NCBI GenBank assembly: GCA_017562135.1
Contig: QEYB01000412.1
Location: forward strand, 496,001 to 560,000
DNA from: Dipylidium caninum
Taxonomy: Eukaryota; Platyhelminthes; Cestoda; Cyclophyllidea; Dipylidiidae
Length of the DNA stretch: 64,000 bases
Reading direction: 5' to 3'
The notes beneath the pieces were generated by a model. It was not told the DNA's origin. It worked only from the letters and a program-made list of their open reading frames with translations, and did no database searches. A program made the translations under genes and the position numbers. This document shows positions 22,874 through 35,600 of the stretch, in pieces. Within the stretch, counting starts at the first letter, position 1; the number at the start of each line of letters is the position of its first letter.

Positions 22874-25800
22874 CTAGAAAGCTATCCCACATCTATCGTA
22901 GCTCTATGATATGCTTAATTTGACTTTAAGACCACTAATAATAGGAAGATAAACGGTATTAGTCTTCTCTACCTCACCTGAAAACTTTTTGGACACCTCC
23001 CACCCTCTACAATACTTTCCCTACATGTTAGAGAGAAGACGTATTTAGTAGCGGTGCGGGAGAGGCGAGTTTTGTGTCGGTTTTTGCCATTTAACGGGAA
23101 ACACACTTGACTTCATGTAATTGGTGGCACAATCTCGGCTACCCGATTTTGTTCCGTATAAGCCTGGATGGAAGAGAGTTCACAAGATCAGACGCTGCGG
23201 GAGAGATTTTGATGTAGCGGAAGAGGCCATATTTGATGGGGTTTTTGATAATGGTCTGCGTTTGGTGACCTCTTTTGCATCACTTTAAACCTCTTCCGAC
23301 TCACTTTAAGTCATTCAGAAAAGACTAAATTGGGTGGTTAGGCAAGTGTGTGGGCAAAAAGAAATTCTCTAGCCAGAGTTTGATCGCGTTCAGCGGGGTA
23401 GTAGGGCGCTGGTCATAACGAGGATGCCCTTGTCGAATGCGTATGTGCGTTCAGAAGTTGATCTAACATCTTAGTGAGGTAATTCATTGGGAAGTGACGT
23501 ATTTCACCCTACACTTTCGTCATCCTCCAGACGTGAAGAATTGAGGAGAAAGTATTTAATGTTCTAAATCCTAATTACCAATCCTCGATTGCGTAATCAA
23601 ATAGTTTGTTACCCAAAAAGGTTATTCTAAGGAGGGAAATAAGTCAGCAGACGTATGGGATTCCAGTTGATATAAAATCTGGTCATTAAAAGAAGTTGGC
23701 GGTTTGGGCCGCCGTTGTTGAACTTGTATACACTCCAGGGTAAATATGGTGCCTAACTTTCGAACGGAGTTGCGCACGCGAATGGAAAGGGGACGCAAAG
23801 CGGTCGAATGGACACTAAAGGCATGGGACGGAAGGTGGTGAGCAAGCATAAATTTTACCGAATTCCAACCACCATGGGGTTACTCTTGGTGCCTATACCC
23901 CCAAATTTACTTGACGACACTTTCGGGTGGAGAACAAATGAAAGGCCAATTTAAGCGTTGCCTCCTTCTAAATCCTGGCAACCTTCACCTCCCATTGGAC
24001 AAAAAACGTCATGAATGTGGGGAAGTGGGGAAAAGACAGTTAAAGCTCACTCCATTGGCGTGCCAACCAGTTGGTGAAGTCGAGGTGGGAAGTATCGACA
24101 TCTGTTCGCTCATCGCTCCATTCATCACATCAGCTCGCTTGAGGGATTTTGTCTTCTTTGACTTGGCTGGTTTGCAAGTGCAATTGCAGGTGCACATACT
24201 GATGGGAATGAAGGGGAGTGGTTGAAAAAGTCCCTGATCCTGATTCATTATCTCTTCCTCTTCCTTCTCTCCTATTTTTCACCAATTTTTACGCTTTTCC
24301 ACTGGCTTTACAACCATGCTGCAGAACGCGGTGTGGAAGAGCGGAAGGCGGCCAACTCACAGATCGTTTGAGCCACTCAGATGCGAGTTGGACAGCCAAC
24401 CAATCGGACTCTGCCGAGTGAAATGCTGTTGTACGGTTACACTTGGAACGACTAGGCCTTTGATTTAGACTGAGGTCCACAATCACTGTTCCCTGGGGGG
24501 TCTGGGTTGTCAACATGACGCCACTTGTCGGCGAGACTATCAAAAGCGTATCTCGGGGCTTTGTTTAGACTCCTCCTCGCCATTTTACCATCCGCTGATT
24601 ACTTTTAACCATTTGATCTACATATGCGCTACCTGATTACGTTTAATCCGAAATGGGCACCTGTATTTTCCGCAAATCTGACTACTGGAGGCGAGATAAT
24701 AGGCTTAAATGGGTAAGTGTACTGTCCGATTTCCGCCCACAATGACTCTCTCCTTCCCCATGCGCTGTAGACCAACGCGGTGAAAGGGGGCAATCTTGCC
24801 TAATCCCCTCCCCCTCCGTGGGCGCATGCTGCAAGTGGTAATATCATTTTCCTCACTGTTCCCTCCTCTCAACATTCAGTTCGCATCCCTTCCCCTTCAT
24901 AGACTGTTACCACACCAGCTGTGCACATAGTGCACGCTATCGGCCCATAAATTGCCTGGTATTTAGGAAGAAGCATGTGATGGTGCAGAAGGGTCAATAG
25001 CGCTTGTCTACTTGAACACATATAAGTATGCATACACGTCCCCTACTCTCAATGAACGTCCTCATTTTTTCTGGGCTTCGAGAGTACAAGCGACCGGCAC
25101 CATTTCCCTTTCTCCACACACACTTATTCTACATCACCTCCCCTTTTCAACATTAGTTTGGAAGAACGACAGAATCGACAGCAGGTGGAGGCGGGGGTTG
25201 AGGTTACGAACGTGAAGCAAGACAAGAGATACATTGTATGTGGTGATCAGAGTGCATACAGAGAGGAAAAGTCGCCTGTAAGGGTGGACTCCTTTGGAAA
25301 AATATCCTTCCCTCCGACGTGGCCGGCAGAAGACAAAAATAAATTTGGAAAGCAGGCTCCTTCCACTAAAAGACACTTACCTGAGCGAGAGGAGGGAAGT
25401 AAAATGAGGGGCAAGGAACTATTAGACTTCGTTCCTCCTGGCTGGTTGCGGTTGGTGACGAGGATTTCTGCATTCAGCCCGTTCCACCAAGTCCCCCTAA
25501 CCTTAGGGTGTGGATCAGCTCTAAAGTTTCTCAACCCCATCCTGCAGCATCAACGAAACATAAGCGGCGACTTAAAGTTATTACTCACTCCAAGACGTGC
25601 CATTTCTCCTAGCACTCTCTCGGCTCTCCACAAATTCGACTTAGAGGTTAGGGGCGGAGCTTTAAGATGTCAGAAGTATGTTTAAATCTAGGTCAGGTCA
25701 ACTTTTTGACGAACAGAAATGCTTTACAATCTTCAGGTCTTGAAGATCAAAGTGCGTTAGGTGCAGCACGTGGCCTTAGGACCTTTCTCAGTGGCAATGA

Positions 25801-28800
25801 AGGTCTAGTTCATTTTTTCTATGGGAAATAAACTCCCTGCCACTTTCGCTCCCCTAATAAGGATGAGTTGGCAGATGCTGCTGTTCCATTCTCTCGTACC
25901 TTTAATCCGCCAGCCACAGATTGGTAATTTTGGTAGTTAGGGCAATGGATATATTGAGAAGCAGACTGAGAAAGTTATGTGCATAAAACTATAAAATGTG
26001 GTTTTCATTGTCACATCGGCAAGGCTTATTACTCCTAAAAGAGGCAATCTTTAATGTCGCACCTTGACCAAGCTGCAGTAATAATAGGGAAATCTTTGAA
26101 TGTACACCGTCACGACGTTAAGGGAAGCCTTTGTGGGTCCTTTAGGGGAGGGTGTACGTTTTGAAAATATTCGCAGACCAGATTGGTGCAACTCACTCCA
26201 AGAGGACATTGGACTTCGGTAGGGATATCCGGTGAGGACTTCGTAATGACCCACACTTCGAGTGCAGCCCTAGAGGTTACCGAGAGGCGGGAGGATTTGT
26301 GGGTTTAAAGTCCCATATCTCATTAGACGGCGATGCAGACCAGTGGAAGCTTAACAATTTATAAACTTCCGAACACCGGGGGATTCGGTCTAAAACAATC
26401 TCGAATTGGATACTTCGAACAGGTAAGGCAGGCCATGAGAGCAGATCAAAGTTTCAAAACCACGCCGTGGAGGTTATCACCACGCCACTTAGGTTCCTCG
26501 TTGGGTATTAGGAGCAGGAAAAAAATCATCATCTGTAAGCGATGTGTCAAATAAGCATTAATATGGAGAGTAGTGGTTACAACTCAGGACACAAAATTGG
26601 TGACGACGCGCATAAAGTAGTGATTCAACACCTCTGATTGCGGCAGCACAAATCATTACAAGAAGTCAACATTAACATTCACTTGTTTTGAACTGACCCA
26701 AATTTCTTCACTAAAAGAAAGTTTGCACACTTCGACACTGGTCTAAAATTCGTTGCCAATCCTCTCGGCTGTTTTCACATTGTCATAGAGAACGTTAATG
26801 CCTACCGTCACAACGCCAGTGAGTCGAAAAGACGATGGCTTTTCTGGAGTTAGCAATTAAAAACAACGGTGGCTTATTCGAATCCCAGTGATACATTAGT
26901 GTTTGACCGAAGTCAATGCACTTGCTAACAAGTTAACCAAGTGGCAAATCAGAAGTGTCTGCCTCGACCACAGTCTCGGTGGAGATTGCGCTGCAAATAA
27001 TGGCAAAGAAACCTCTTAAAATAGCCTTAGATATTGGAAATAAATCGAGTGCCGTGGCAATCAGACGTGATCAGTGCAGCCAAACATGCAATCGCATTCT
27101 CGTGATATCTTATCGAATAGGCGGTCAGTTCTCCCCCACAAACCCCTTTATAGCGGCGTTAACAAAGCAGTTTCCAAGCCATCACGGCAACACCGCGGTA
27201 CCGTAGAGCTCAACCCTCAAGAAGGGCGAAGAACCAATTTCCGCATCAGTCACTAGCTACGCTTCGTTCCCCATTACGGGGCGACGACAATCTATACAAC
27301 TAAACCACATCTGTACGCAAACCTTCGACGCAATAAATTGCACCATTCGCGCCAGGTAACAAACCAAGTCCGAAAATAAGCACTCCCGTCCGATGTGTGC
27401 ATCTCCGCCAAAAACCTCACACCAGTTAAAAACCGAAGAGGACGACCAGATGCTCGATAGTAACGAAGGAAAATAACATTGGACCTCGAAGTTCAGAGCG
27501 ATGACATAAAGCAAAATCATGGAAACGAACCCTGCCAGTATAAGTCGTCCCGACTGGATTCGATTAAATAACGCACGGATCGAGGAAAAGGCACCAGCTA
27601 GTCGAAAGCACTTATGTCTGGCAACTACACCCTATCCAACTTATATCATCAGTGACTAACTGCTCCACAGAGGTTTAACAAACCCATTAGTAACGGTGGA
27701 ATTTGGTGTAGCTCGTCACGTCACCTACTTTTCCCACGCCCTATAAGCTCACTCAGAACTGACCTCAAGCTATATCCCGAAAACATTCACTAACAAGCCT
27801 CATCTTCAATGACTTCACTGTCTTTCCACCGTCTGCCTCCCTCGACATCAAAGTCAAAATGGACTAAGGGCCTCCGACTTCCTTGACAAAAGGTTCGCCC
27901 ATTTAAACCAAAAACTACTAGTTATTTATACTGCCACAGTACAGTACCAAAGAAAGTTCAAGAAATCTAAATCATATGCATCAACTTTAATACACACGGT
28001 CAAGCTAATCCTTCTGTTCTTCTGTCGCCTCGACCTGTTCCAACTTTCGTATGTCTCCTGAACAGTTAATAGAAATAAAGAGGTAGATAGAGCACTTATG
28101 CATTGGGAAATGACTTCTTCACGGGTTGTTTTTATGAAAATCCGGTTTCCGCATTCCCGATATACGTCCTATAACTTGTGAATGTCAATTTAAATAATTA
28201 AAGACTTTAATAGACGATTCCTGTTGAAGCTCGTTGAGTAAGACTGGTTTAATAGTGAACTAAGGACAAGTATTATTAGGAAGGAGGATCTCAACCTGGT
28301 TGACAGAATCCATAGTACTAAAGTAGAAAGTGAAGGGAAATTAGAACAACCAATAACACACGAGCCGTAATAACACGTAAGCATCTAGCAAGTGCATACT
28401 AAGATAGTAGCTTTACCATCTGTTGTTAGAAATGCGATTAACATTATGATAAAGGAGCTAGTTAGCGAAGACAAGACTACGTACGCAAAGGACGATGAGC
28501 TTACCAAAGCAGGGCTCGTACAAACAGCCTGGAGGCGCCTGGGACCGGCGCAGCAGTATGACATCTAAAACAAGAAGGGGTTAGATAAATAACAACCAGT
28601 AATATGTAGCAGAAATCTAGCGATTTAAAACACGCTAACATATTTTGACAAAAATGTTGAAGCAAAGGTCAGATCGGCAAGGACGACCTATATATATGGG
28701 TGAGTAGACCACATAAAATCCAAGTAAAAATAGAAGTCGACACCATAAGCCGGCCAAAATGGTTACATAATAAAATCCGAGTCTCATCGCTTTATCAGGT

Positions 28801-29632
28801 TTAAAGCTGTTCATGGAGTTCTGAACAGCCTGAGTCTACGGCTAAGAGTTAGGACAGTATACGTAAGAGGAAGTTTACAATCGCATGAATGGCCTACAAA
28901 AATCTGCCCTTATTCTGATTACCGCGTCAACGCATCTGATTTTACTGTGGATCCACGAGTTACCGAGGATCACATGATTTTGAGAAACTTCTGTCTAAAG
29001 ATTGCAATTATTCAATGTATCCCTCCGTTGTGCGAGTGCATTCTTTTCGGTCTCATTTCTGCCTTTTTGGTTCTCTACAACCGCAGCATTCAGCAGCTGA
29101 TAACCACAAAATAGACCCATTGAAATTTAGGTATGAGGGCAAATTAGATTTTAACAAGCATTTCACCGACGCTGTTGAGGGAATATTAGAGCTTAGGTGT
29201 AAGTGAAGCTTTTCGGCAGCCTCCACGAACTCAACTTAAAATGCAAAAGGGGGCGCGAAATGAATACGTTGGGATTATAAGAATTGACATTGATTTAGGC
29301 TTAATAAGCCAAAATTGTTGTGATATTGAGAATGTCAACCAAGAACTAACATGGCAAACAAAAGTCGTCCGTATGTCACGGAGATTAACAAAATGCTTGC
29401 TTCTGTTTAACAGATTTTTGAGCGTATTTACAGTTGAAAGATCTGTGGATTCTTGCAGGCATAATTTTTATATCCTTACGCATTAGCCCAATAACTTGAT
29501 GGCACAAGCGACTGTTAAATCTTGATTGGGAATATATTCCATAGTAAATCAGCTGTATTGTTTATAAACCTTAAATTGGATATTTGTTCAAGGTCAACAC
29601 CCTTTTGAATATTTCTCGTGTTGCCGCCTTGG
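22874..29632. other. No recognised gene; upstream region of the kinase-myosin gene
   Basis: About 6.8 kb between the minus-strand E2F-like exons and the plus-strand kinase-myosin start. The 5' exons of the E2F-like gene and the promoter of the kinase-myosin gene should be here. Open frames at 25158-25685 (+) and 24009-24543 (-) were examined, but no splice-consistent or family-supported exon emerged. No TATA box could be assigned. Confidence 0.35.
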
Positions 29633-32600
29633 ATGGAAGTCGTACGAGCGGACCCCAAACAGACATTCAGGCTGCTAAGAAGGATCGGCAAGGGCACTTA
29701 TGGGGAAGTCTGGCAAGCTCACTACAGGACTAATGGTGAATTTGATTGCTGATCCGTCATTTACACACAAGTTAATTGGTAACATTTATCCTCATTCTCT
29801 TTTAAGTCCGTTATAATCATTAAGCACAAATTTATTACGTTTTCAAAGCATGCTTATCAATGTGACAAGACCATTTGTGGACTTCTTAGTCTCGGTCTGA
29901 CCGGAAGAATCTTATTTTGCCCCCCGCACAAAAAAAATATTTTTGAATTTTTTTGGTATTAGGTCAAAATGTTGCAATCAAGATTATCGACGATATCTCA
30001 GAGGCATTGGAAGAAGTAAAAGAAACACGCGCTCTAAATCGTCTGTGCTACAACCACCCAAATTTACCGCAATTTATGGGTGTCTACGTCAACAGTCCAA
30101 CAGATGACCTCCTACAACCACAGGTTTGGATCGCCATGGAATTATGCGGCGGTGGAACCGTCTCCGACCTGGCTAAACGTTGTGCTAAGGTTGTTCCATG
30201 TTTATCTGCCAAGTATTCAGAGGAGATTCTTCTAAAATATATACCAGCCTCAAAAACCTCTTCTTCAGCCAACCACCTCCACTATCGATCAGATCTCTTG
30301 AATAATTTCACACTCTACCATTGTCCTTGTTTCACTCACCGTCGTTTGCGCAACAAACATCGTCTTGAGATCGGTATAAAAAATCGCATCGATTTGACTA
30401 AGAAACAACCTCCACGAGTCTACTTTCCCCGAAATCTTGGTGTCTCTCAGAATGGTGTTCCGCCGGGTCGTCTTCCAACCATTGTAATTCAATACCTCCT
30501 TTATTCCACCGTCTCAGCGCTTGCCCACTTGCACTCTTTCGGCGTCATCCACCGTGACGTGAAGGGCAGCAACATACTGCTAACGGAGACTGGTGAGGTG
30601 AAACTCGTAGATTTCGGTGAGTTGCCTTACCCTATGAGAAGTGCACTTTTTTCATTAGTTGATGAAGCAAAATTTTCTGCATCAGCTGCCCTTCCCTGAG
30701 TGACACGGATTAAAGATGATACGAAATTTCACACAGAAGTGATTACTTCTATTTTCTCACGTGTAGCAGTCCTGTCGAAACTTTTTTCCATTATCATTTG
30801 AACTCTGGAGTCTTTTGAGTAGCCGTAGTTTAGGTGACTTGCTGGTAATGAGTTATATTGTACTCATACTTGTGCTATGCTTCCGTGTCCTTTCATTTCC
30901 CTCCTTCCATCCTCCCCCTCTTCATCCGATGAACCTCTTGATTTAAACGGTTTGTTTGATAGCAACTTAGTAATAATGACTTAGCGGGCATGTCAATTTA
31001 GAGGTAAATGAAGGCTGCCAATTTTAATAAACCTCTCTCTCTGTAGGGGTCCATGGGTCCCCAGGCACGTTTATACTGGCGCCTTACAAATGTAAATAGC
31101 ACGTACACAAACCCATTTTTATGGGATGGAAATTGTGTGGTAGGGGGAGGGGGAAGGCAGCTAGTTTGACACAACGAACCCAGCTATCATCTAGAGCGGG
31201 AGGTTTGGGGTGGGGATATTGAAGACAATTACGCCCGTCAATTTCACTTGATTTCTTTATTTACCTTTCTGCTACGATCCCTAAGGTATCACCAGAAATG
31301 CACTAAATTGGTTGAAAGCAGTCCTGTTTAGGTTGAAAGAAACTACACCTCCCGACTCTTCCACACTGGTTGACTGTCTGCTCGAAACGCTGCAAGGAGT
31401 TAGTCAAACAGCCTCTAGGCTAGATGGGGCCAGTGAACGTTGTCGATGGCAGTAAAGAATGTGGAACATACAGTCGCCGCAAGTCGGCACGACTGCCGAC
31501 ATTTGCGGCGACAGTAAATGTCAGTGTTCATAAATCGGCACTCACCCCTAACCACCCCCAAACCTCCGCTTTATATCGATGTTTCTTGAAAACAGATGTG
31601 TAACAAATGCGCTTTTGATTTTCTTATGTCTTTGTTAATGAAATTGGAGAAAGGAGCACGTATAGCAGTTTACTTTACCCACTTCTCCGATTTAAAACTA
31701 TTTTTCGTTTTAAGGTTGCCTGAGAAAATATGCGGACAAGGTAGAATAGTGGCTTTTTCGTTTAAACACGTTGAGCGTTGATGTACACAGCTCAACAGTC
31801 TCTTTGCCTTTAAATGGCTAAGCCCTCATTGGAGGACGCGGTGTCGCATTAAAATACACAGTGACGTGAAGTGTTAATACGTCGTTCTCTCTGTTTTGAT
31901 GAAATATCATATGCTACTCCATGTCTTATCTGTGGCCAGCTACAGACATTGAACCAACTTATTTCCCCTTTCCCTCAAACCTCCTAAACATTGAGTGAGC
32001 CGGACTTTTGTGGCGTTTTTTCGGGTAATGTCGTGAGGAAAGCCTCGTATTTGTAGTAATGTGGCATGTATAAGGTAAAGTTTAGTCTGTGGAACCAGTG
32101 TGTGCAGTTCAAACTACTTTAGCGGCATTTACAGTTACGAATAGGGTTTGGAATGGATCAACTTCAGTTGATTAATAAGCCTCACGAGCTCCAGTTAGTG
32201 CTGCCGCACGACTAGTGCCGACATTTCCTTCCGCTCTCTGAGCGCAGCTGTCAGTCAGCTTAGACGTGAGTCACTGCGACTGTAACACTAGTGCGATAAC
32301 ACACTCTCGGCCTGGCCTTCGTCAGTCTGACACTCTAATAACAAGGGGTTATTTTCTGCCAGATTTTTCCCCTCACATTTGTGGAAGGCTTCGGATTCCT
32401 CTTCCGTAACAAAATAAAAGGGCCTCCATTTTTTGGGAATGCCCAAATCTAATCGTTAAACGCCTTCTGCTTCTTCGCAGTGTTTTACTAATTAAAGTCG
32501 CTTGTTAAATTTTTACATCAACCTATCTCATGATAACTGGCGTTATCAGTGTGGAAATGCCGCATCAACCCATTCCCCTCTACTCCCCAGTGGCAACGTC

Positions 32601-35600
32601 ATAGTCCACTGAAATGGGCCCCTGATATCGCTTCTTTCAACTTCGAGGTTTGGTGCCGGGCAGATCAAGTCGACTATCAGTAGGAGAGTTTTTTTTTATC
32701 TCACTGTCATGACTTAACGAAGCTATATTACTTCCCCAAAGCCGCTCCGTGTCGCCGCATTAAGCGAAGCAAATCAACACATAACCCTATCCGTCACCTC
32801 TCAGTCTCCGTGATTAAGTGAAAAGGTGGTGATCTTCCTAGATGAATGAGCAATGAATGTGGAAACGATAGTCTCCACTGCCTGAGTAATTAAGGGAGAC
32901 AGTCAAAGAGAGATCACCTCTTCGTTTCTTCCCCACACATCTGAAGAATTCAAATATTTGGGGCGAGGAAGATGGTGGTAAATATGTGTAATCCGGAACT
33001 GTGAAACGCTAGAAAATAGAGTGTTTCTCTCTTGACGCCCACATGCGCCACCCAAACCTCGTTCGCTTGATTGAGGATGGCGGCTGGGGACGCATCAGAA
33101 GGAATTTGTTACGTGCTATTTGAGATAGCTCCGTTACACCTCAATTCGCCGATGTAATATCATCTCCAATCCCTGGATCTTCATTTCACAAATCCCTCTC
33201 GCATTATAAGTATGTCATTTTAACTTCACTCGCACTTCAACCCCAACTTTTGACTCATTATCAGTGGAAAGAAGAATTTAAACTGCCTCGAAATTGGGGA
33301 TTGCCTAATCTCCCCTCCACGAACCCCGTGTAACCAGGTGAGGAGGCATACGCCAAAGGTTCGTCTTTGTGGCCTACAGCACCACCTCCATTTGCCCAGC
33401 ATGGCGGTGCCCGCGGTTAAGTCAACAAAATAGGACATCTTTTTACTTATTATGTCAAAAATGATAAGTGACTCATATGGTTTGTTGTTTGTCCTATCCA
33501 GGTATCTCTTGTCGACTGAAGGACACGCTAGAGGGAAGAACAACAATCATCGGCACGCCCTATTGGATGGCACCAGAGGTAACTGACACCACGTTTTAAT
33601 AACCCCCAAGCTTGACCTTGAATCTAACCAATAAGGTGAAGCATGCTTTTATAAGAGACCAAAAACTACGGGAAGCGCTGTATTGGGTGAGCCTTTTTCC
33701 GCCGTATGTCTACCTTTATTTTCGTGGAAAGTTAGTTCGCCACTATTAAGGCATCATACTTGGGAATGATTCATTAAATTCCCCAAGGCCAGCCGGATTT
33801 CCGAAGTTGAGTTGATTTACTCGATACTCCGGTTTTAACGCAACAATGCGAGTTGGCTGGAGAGAATAAGAATGTCACACCGGCTTCTCGCGGGTCCCTT
33901 TTGAGTAACGGGCGGAATACTATGAACTCTCGGCCCCAACTTCTTCCACATTGAAATAAATCACTAAGACTGGCGACTATTTGCGCAAAACTTACAGGCT
34001 GATTTGTAACGTAGAGGAGATCCGATGGGCATTTCCGAGATACATAACATTTTCGGTCCTTATTATGTTCATGTGTAAGTTAGACTGACCCTCACTCTAT
34101 AGTCTGTCATCTATGATGCATGTATAGTTCAAAAGAGCCTTTCGACCCTGTCGTCTCTATTTCACTTCGAATGATAGTGGATAAGTCAAGACACTTAACT
34201 GAGAGCTAATTGTAGATTAGAGTCACATGCACATAGAATCTACTGCAGTTCATACTCCTCCACACACACATCTCTCTCCCCGCCCCACAACGCCCCAGCC
34301 TGCTTTTAACTTTACAGACAGTAATTAAATAATTGATTAAACTCAGGTCTGTGATTTCTTGAGTTAATTACCCCAAACCTAGAATGTGTCAACTGTCGTG
34401 ATACTACCAACTTCCTCCCTTCCCCATCCTTCTTGCACCCAATGGAGTTGCCGAGTGGAACCGGCGCTAGGGCCTTATTCGCCTCCACTTGTGGCCAAGT
34501 TCTCCTACCCTTTTTATTTCCCTTATCTCCCACCAAGTGGACATTATTTACTGGATTTAAGGAAGAACAGTCGTTGACATACCTTCCTGCATGAGAGTCT
34601 ATAAAAATTTAGGTCAATGAGGGGTTAGGTAAGGGCAGGTCGAGTGAAGTTTACGAAACTTCTTTTATATGTATCCTTAGACACACATAAACACAGCTCC
34701 TTAAATGCAGGTTTAGTGTTATGAAGCCATGGTGATGGGATACCGCTGCCTTTAGGCGTCGGTAAATGGCACCCGAGGGAGGCAGACAGTACCAACGGGT
34801 TCATGTGTCAGACGCTGGGAAATCTGGGGAGTAGGAGGAAAAAGCAAAGGGTTGAGAGTGAGGCGGAGAGAATCCACATTTCTACGGTTACTGTTGGCTG
34901 TACTAAGCTAGGCCGGGACTTCTAATTGTTTTCCGAAGATTTTGATACCTATTGTTTTGTTCAACCTATCTTTAGTACATTTCTTCACGAGACAATTCAC
35001 TTTATATCTGTGATATGACATGGCTATGTCAAGAAGTTGGCACACAGTAAATGAGGCCAGCGCCGCTTACGACTTCCGACCTGCACATTAGACGTTACAA
35101 CCGTAAAAAAAGGGCCGTCACAATCTATCGCAGGAGCGAAAGGGGAGCCGAAATGAAGAAGATCTCACCGAGCAGCATTGTGGCACGGATGCTATCGTCG
35201 TGTCAGGATTCATTGTTCTCCCCCATCTTTCCACACGCAATATCCCCTCAAGGGTGGAGGGAAGCCGCAAATTGCACTTCATTTCCCCTCTCAACTTTAG
35301 CACATAAGTTTTCACATGCGGAGTCTGTGGGAAAGTCGGGAAATTCTACGCCACGCCATTCATGCACTTAAAAACGCACAACTGAGAGACAGGGAAGCTC
35401 GATTATTGGGTTTACCTCAGCTCTCTTCTGCGACACTCATCTCATCTGTGCTTCCCTGTGCGAGTGCTAAGCTCGCGTGAGGGCCCCAGTCACTTCTCGC
35501 CCGGTCTTCACTTAAGTGGCATGTTTCTACAAGGGGGCCATTTATTTTTTAAACAATAGCGGTTATTCATTCATTAACTTGCTCTCATCGGCCGTAGCAA

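Noticed and set aside
25158..25685. 175-codon plus-strand open frame
   Set aside because: No family resemblance, no convincing splice sites, and a long open frame also exists on the opposite strand, suggesting a composition effect.
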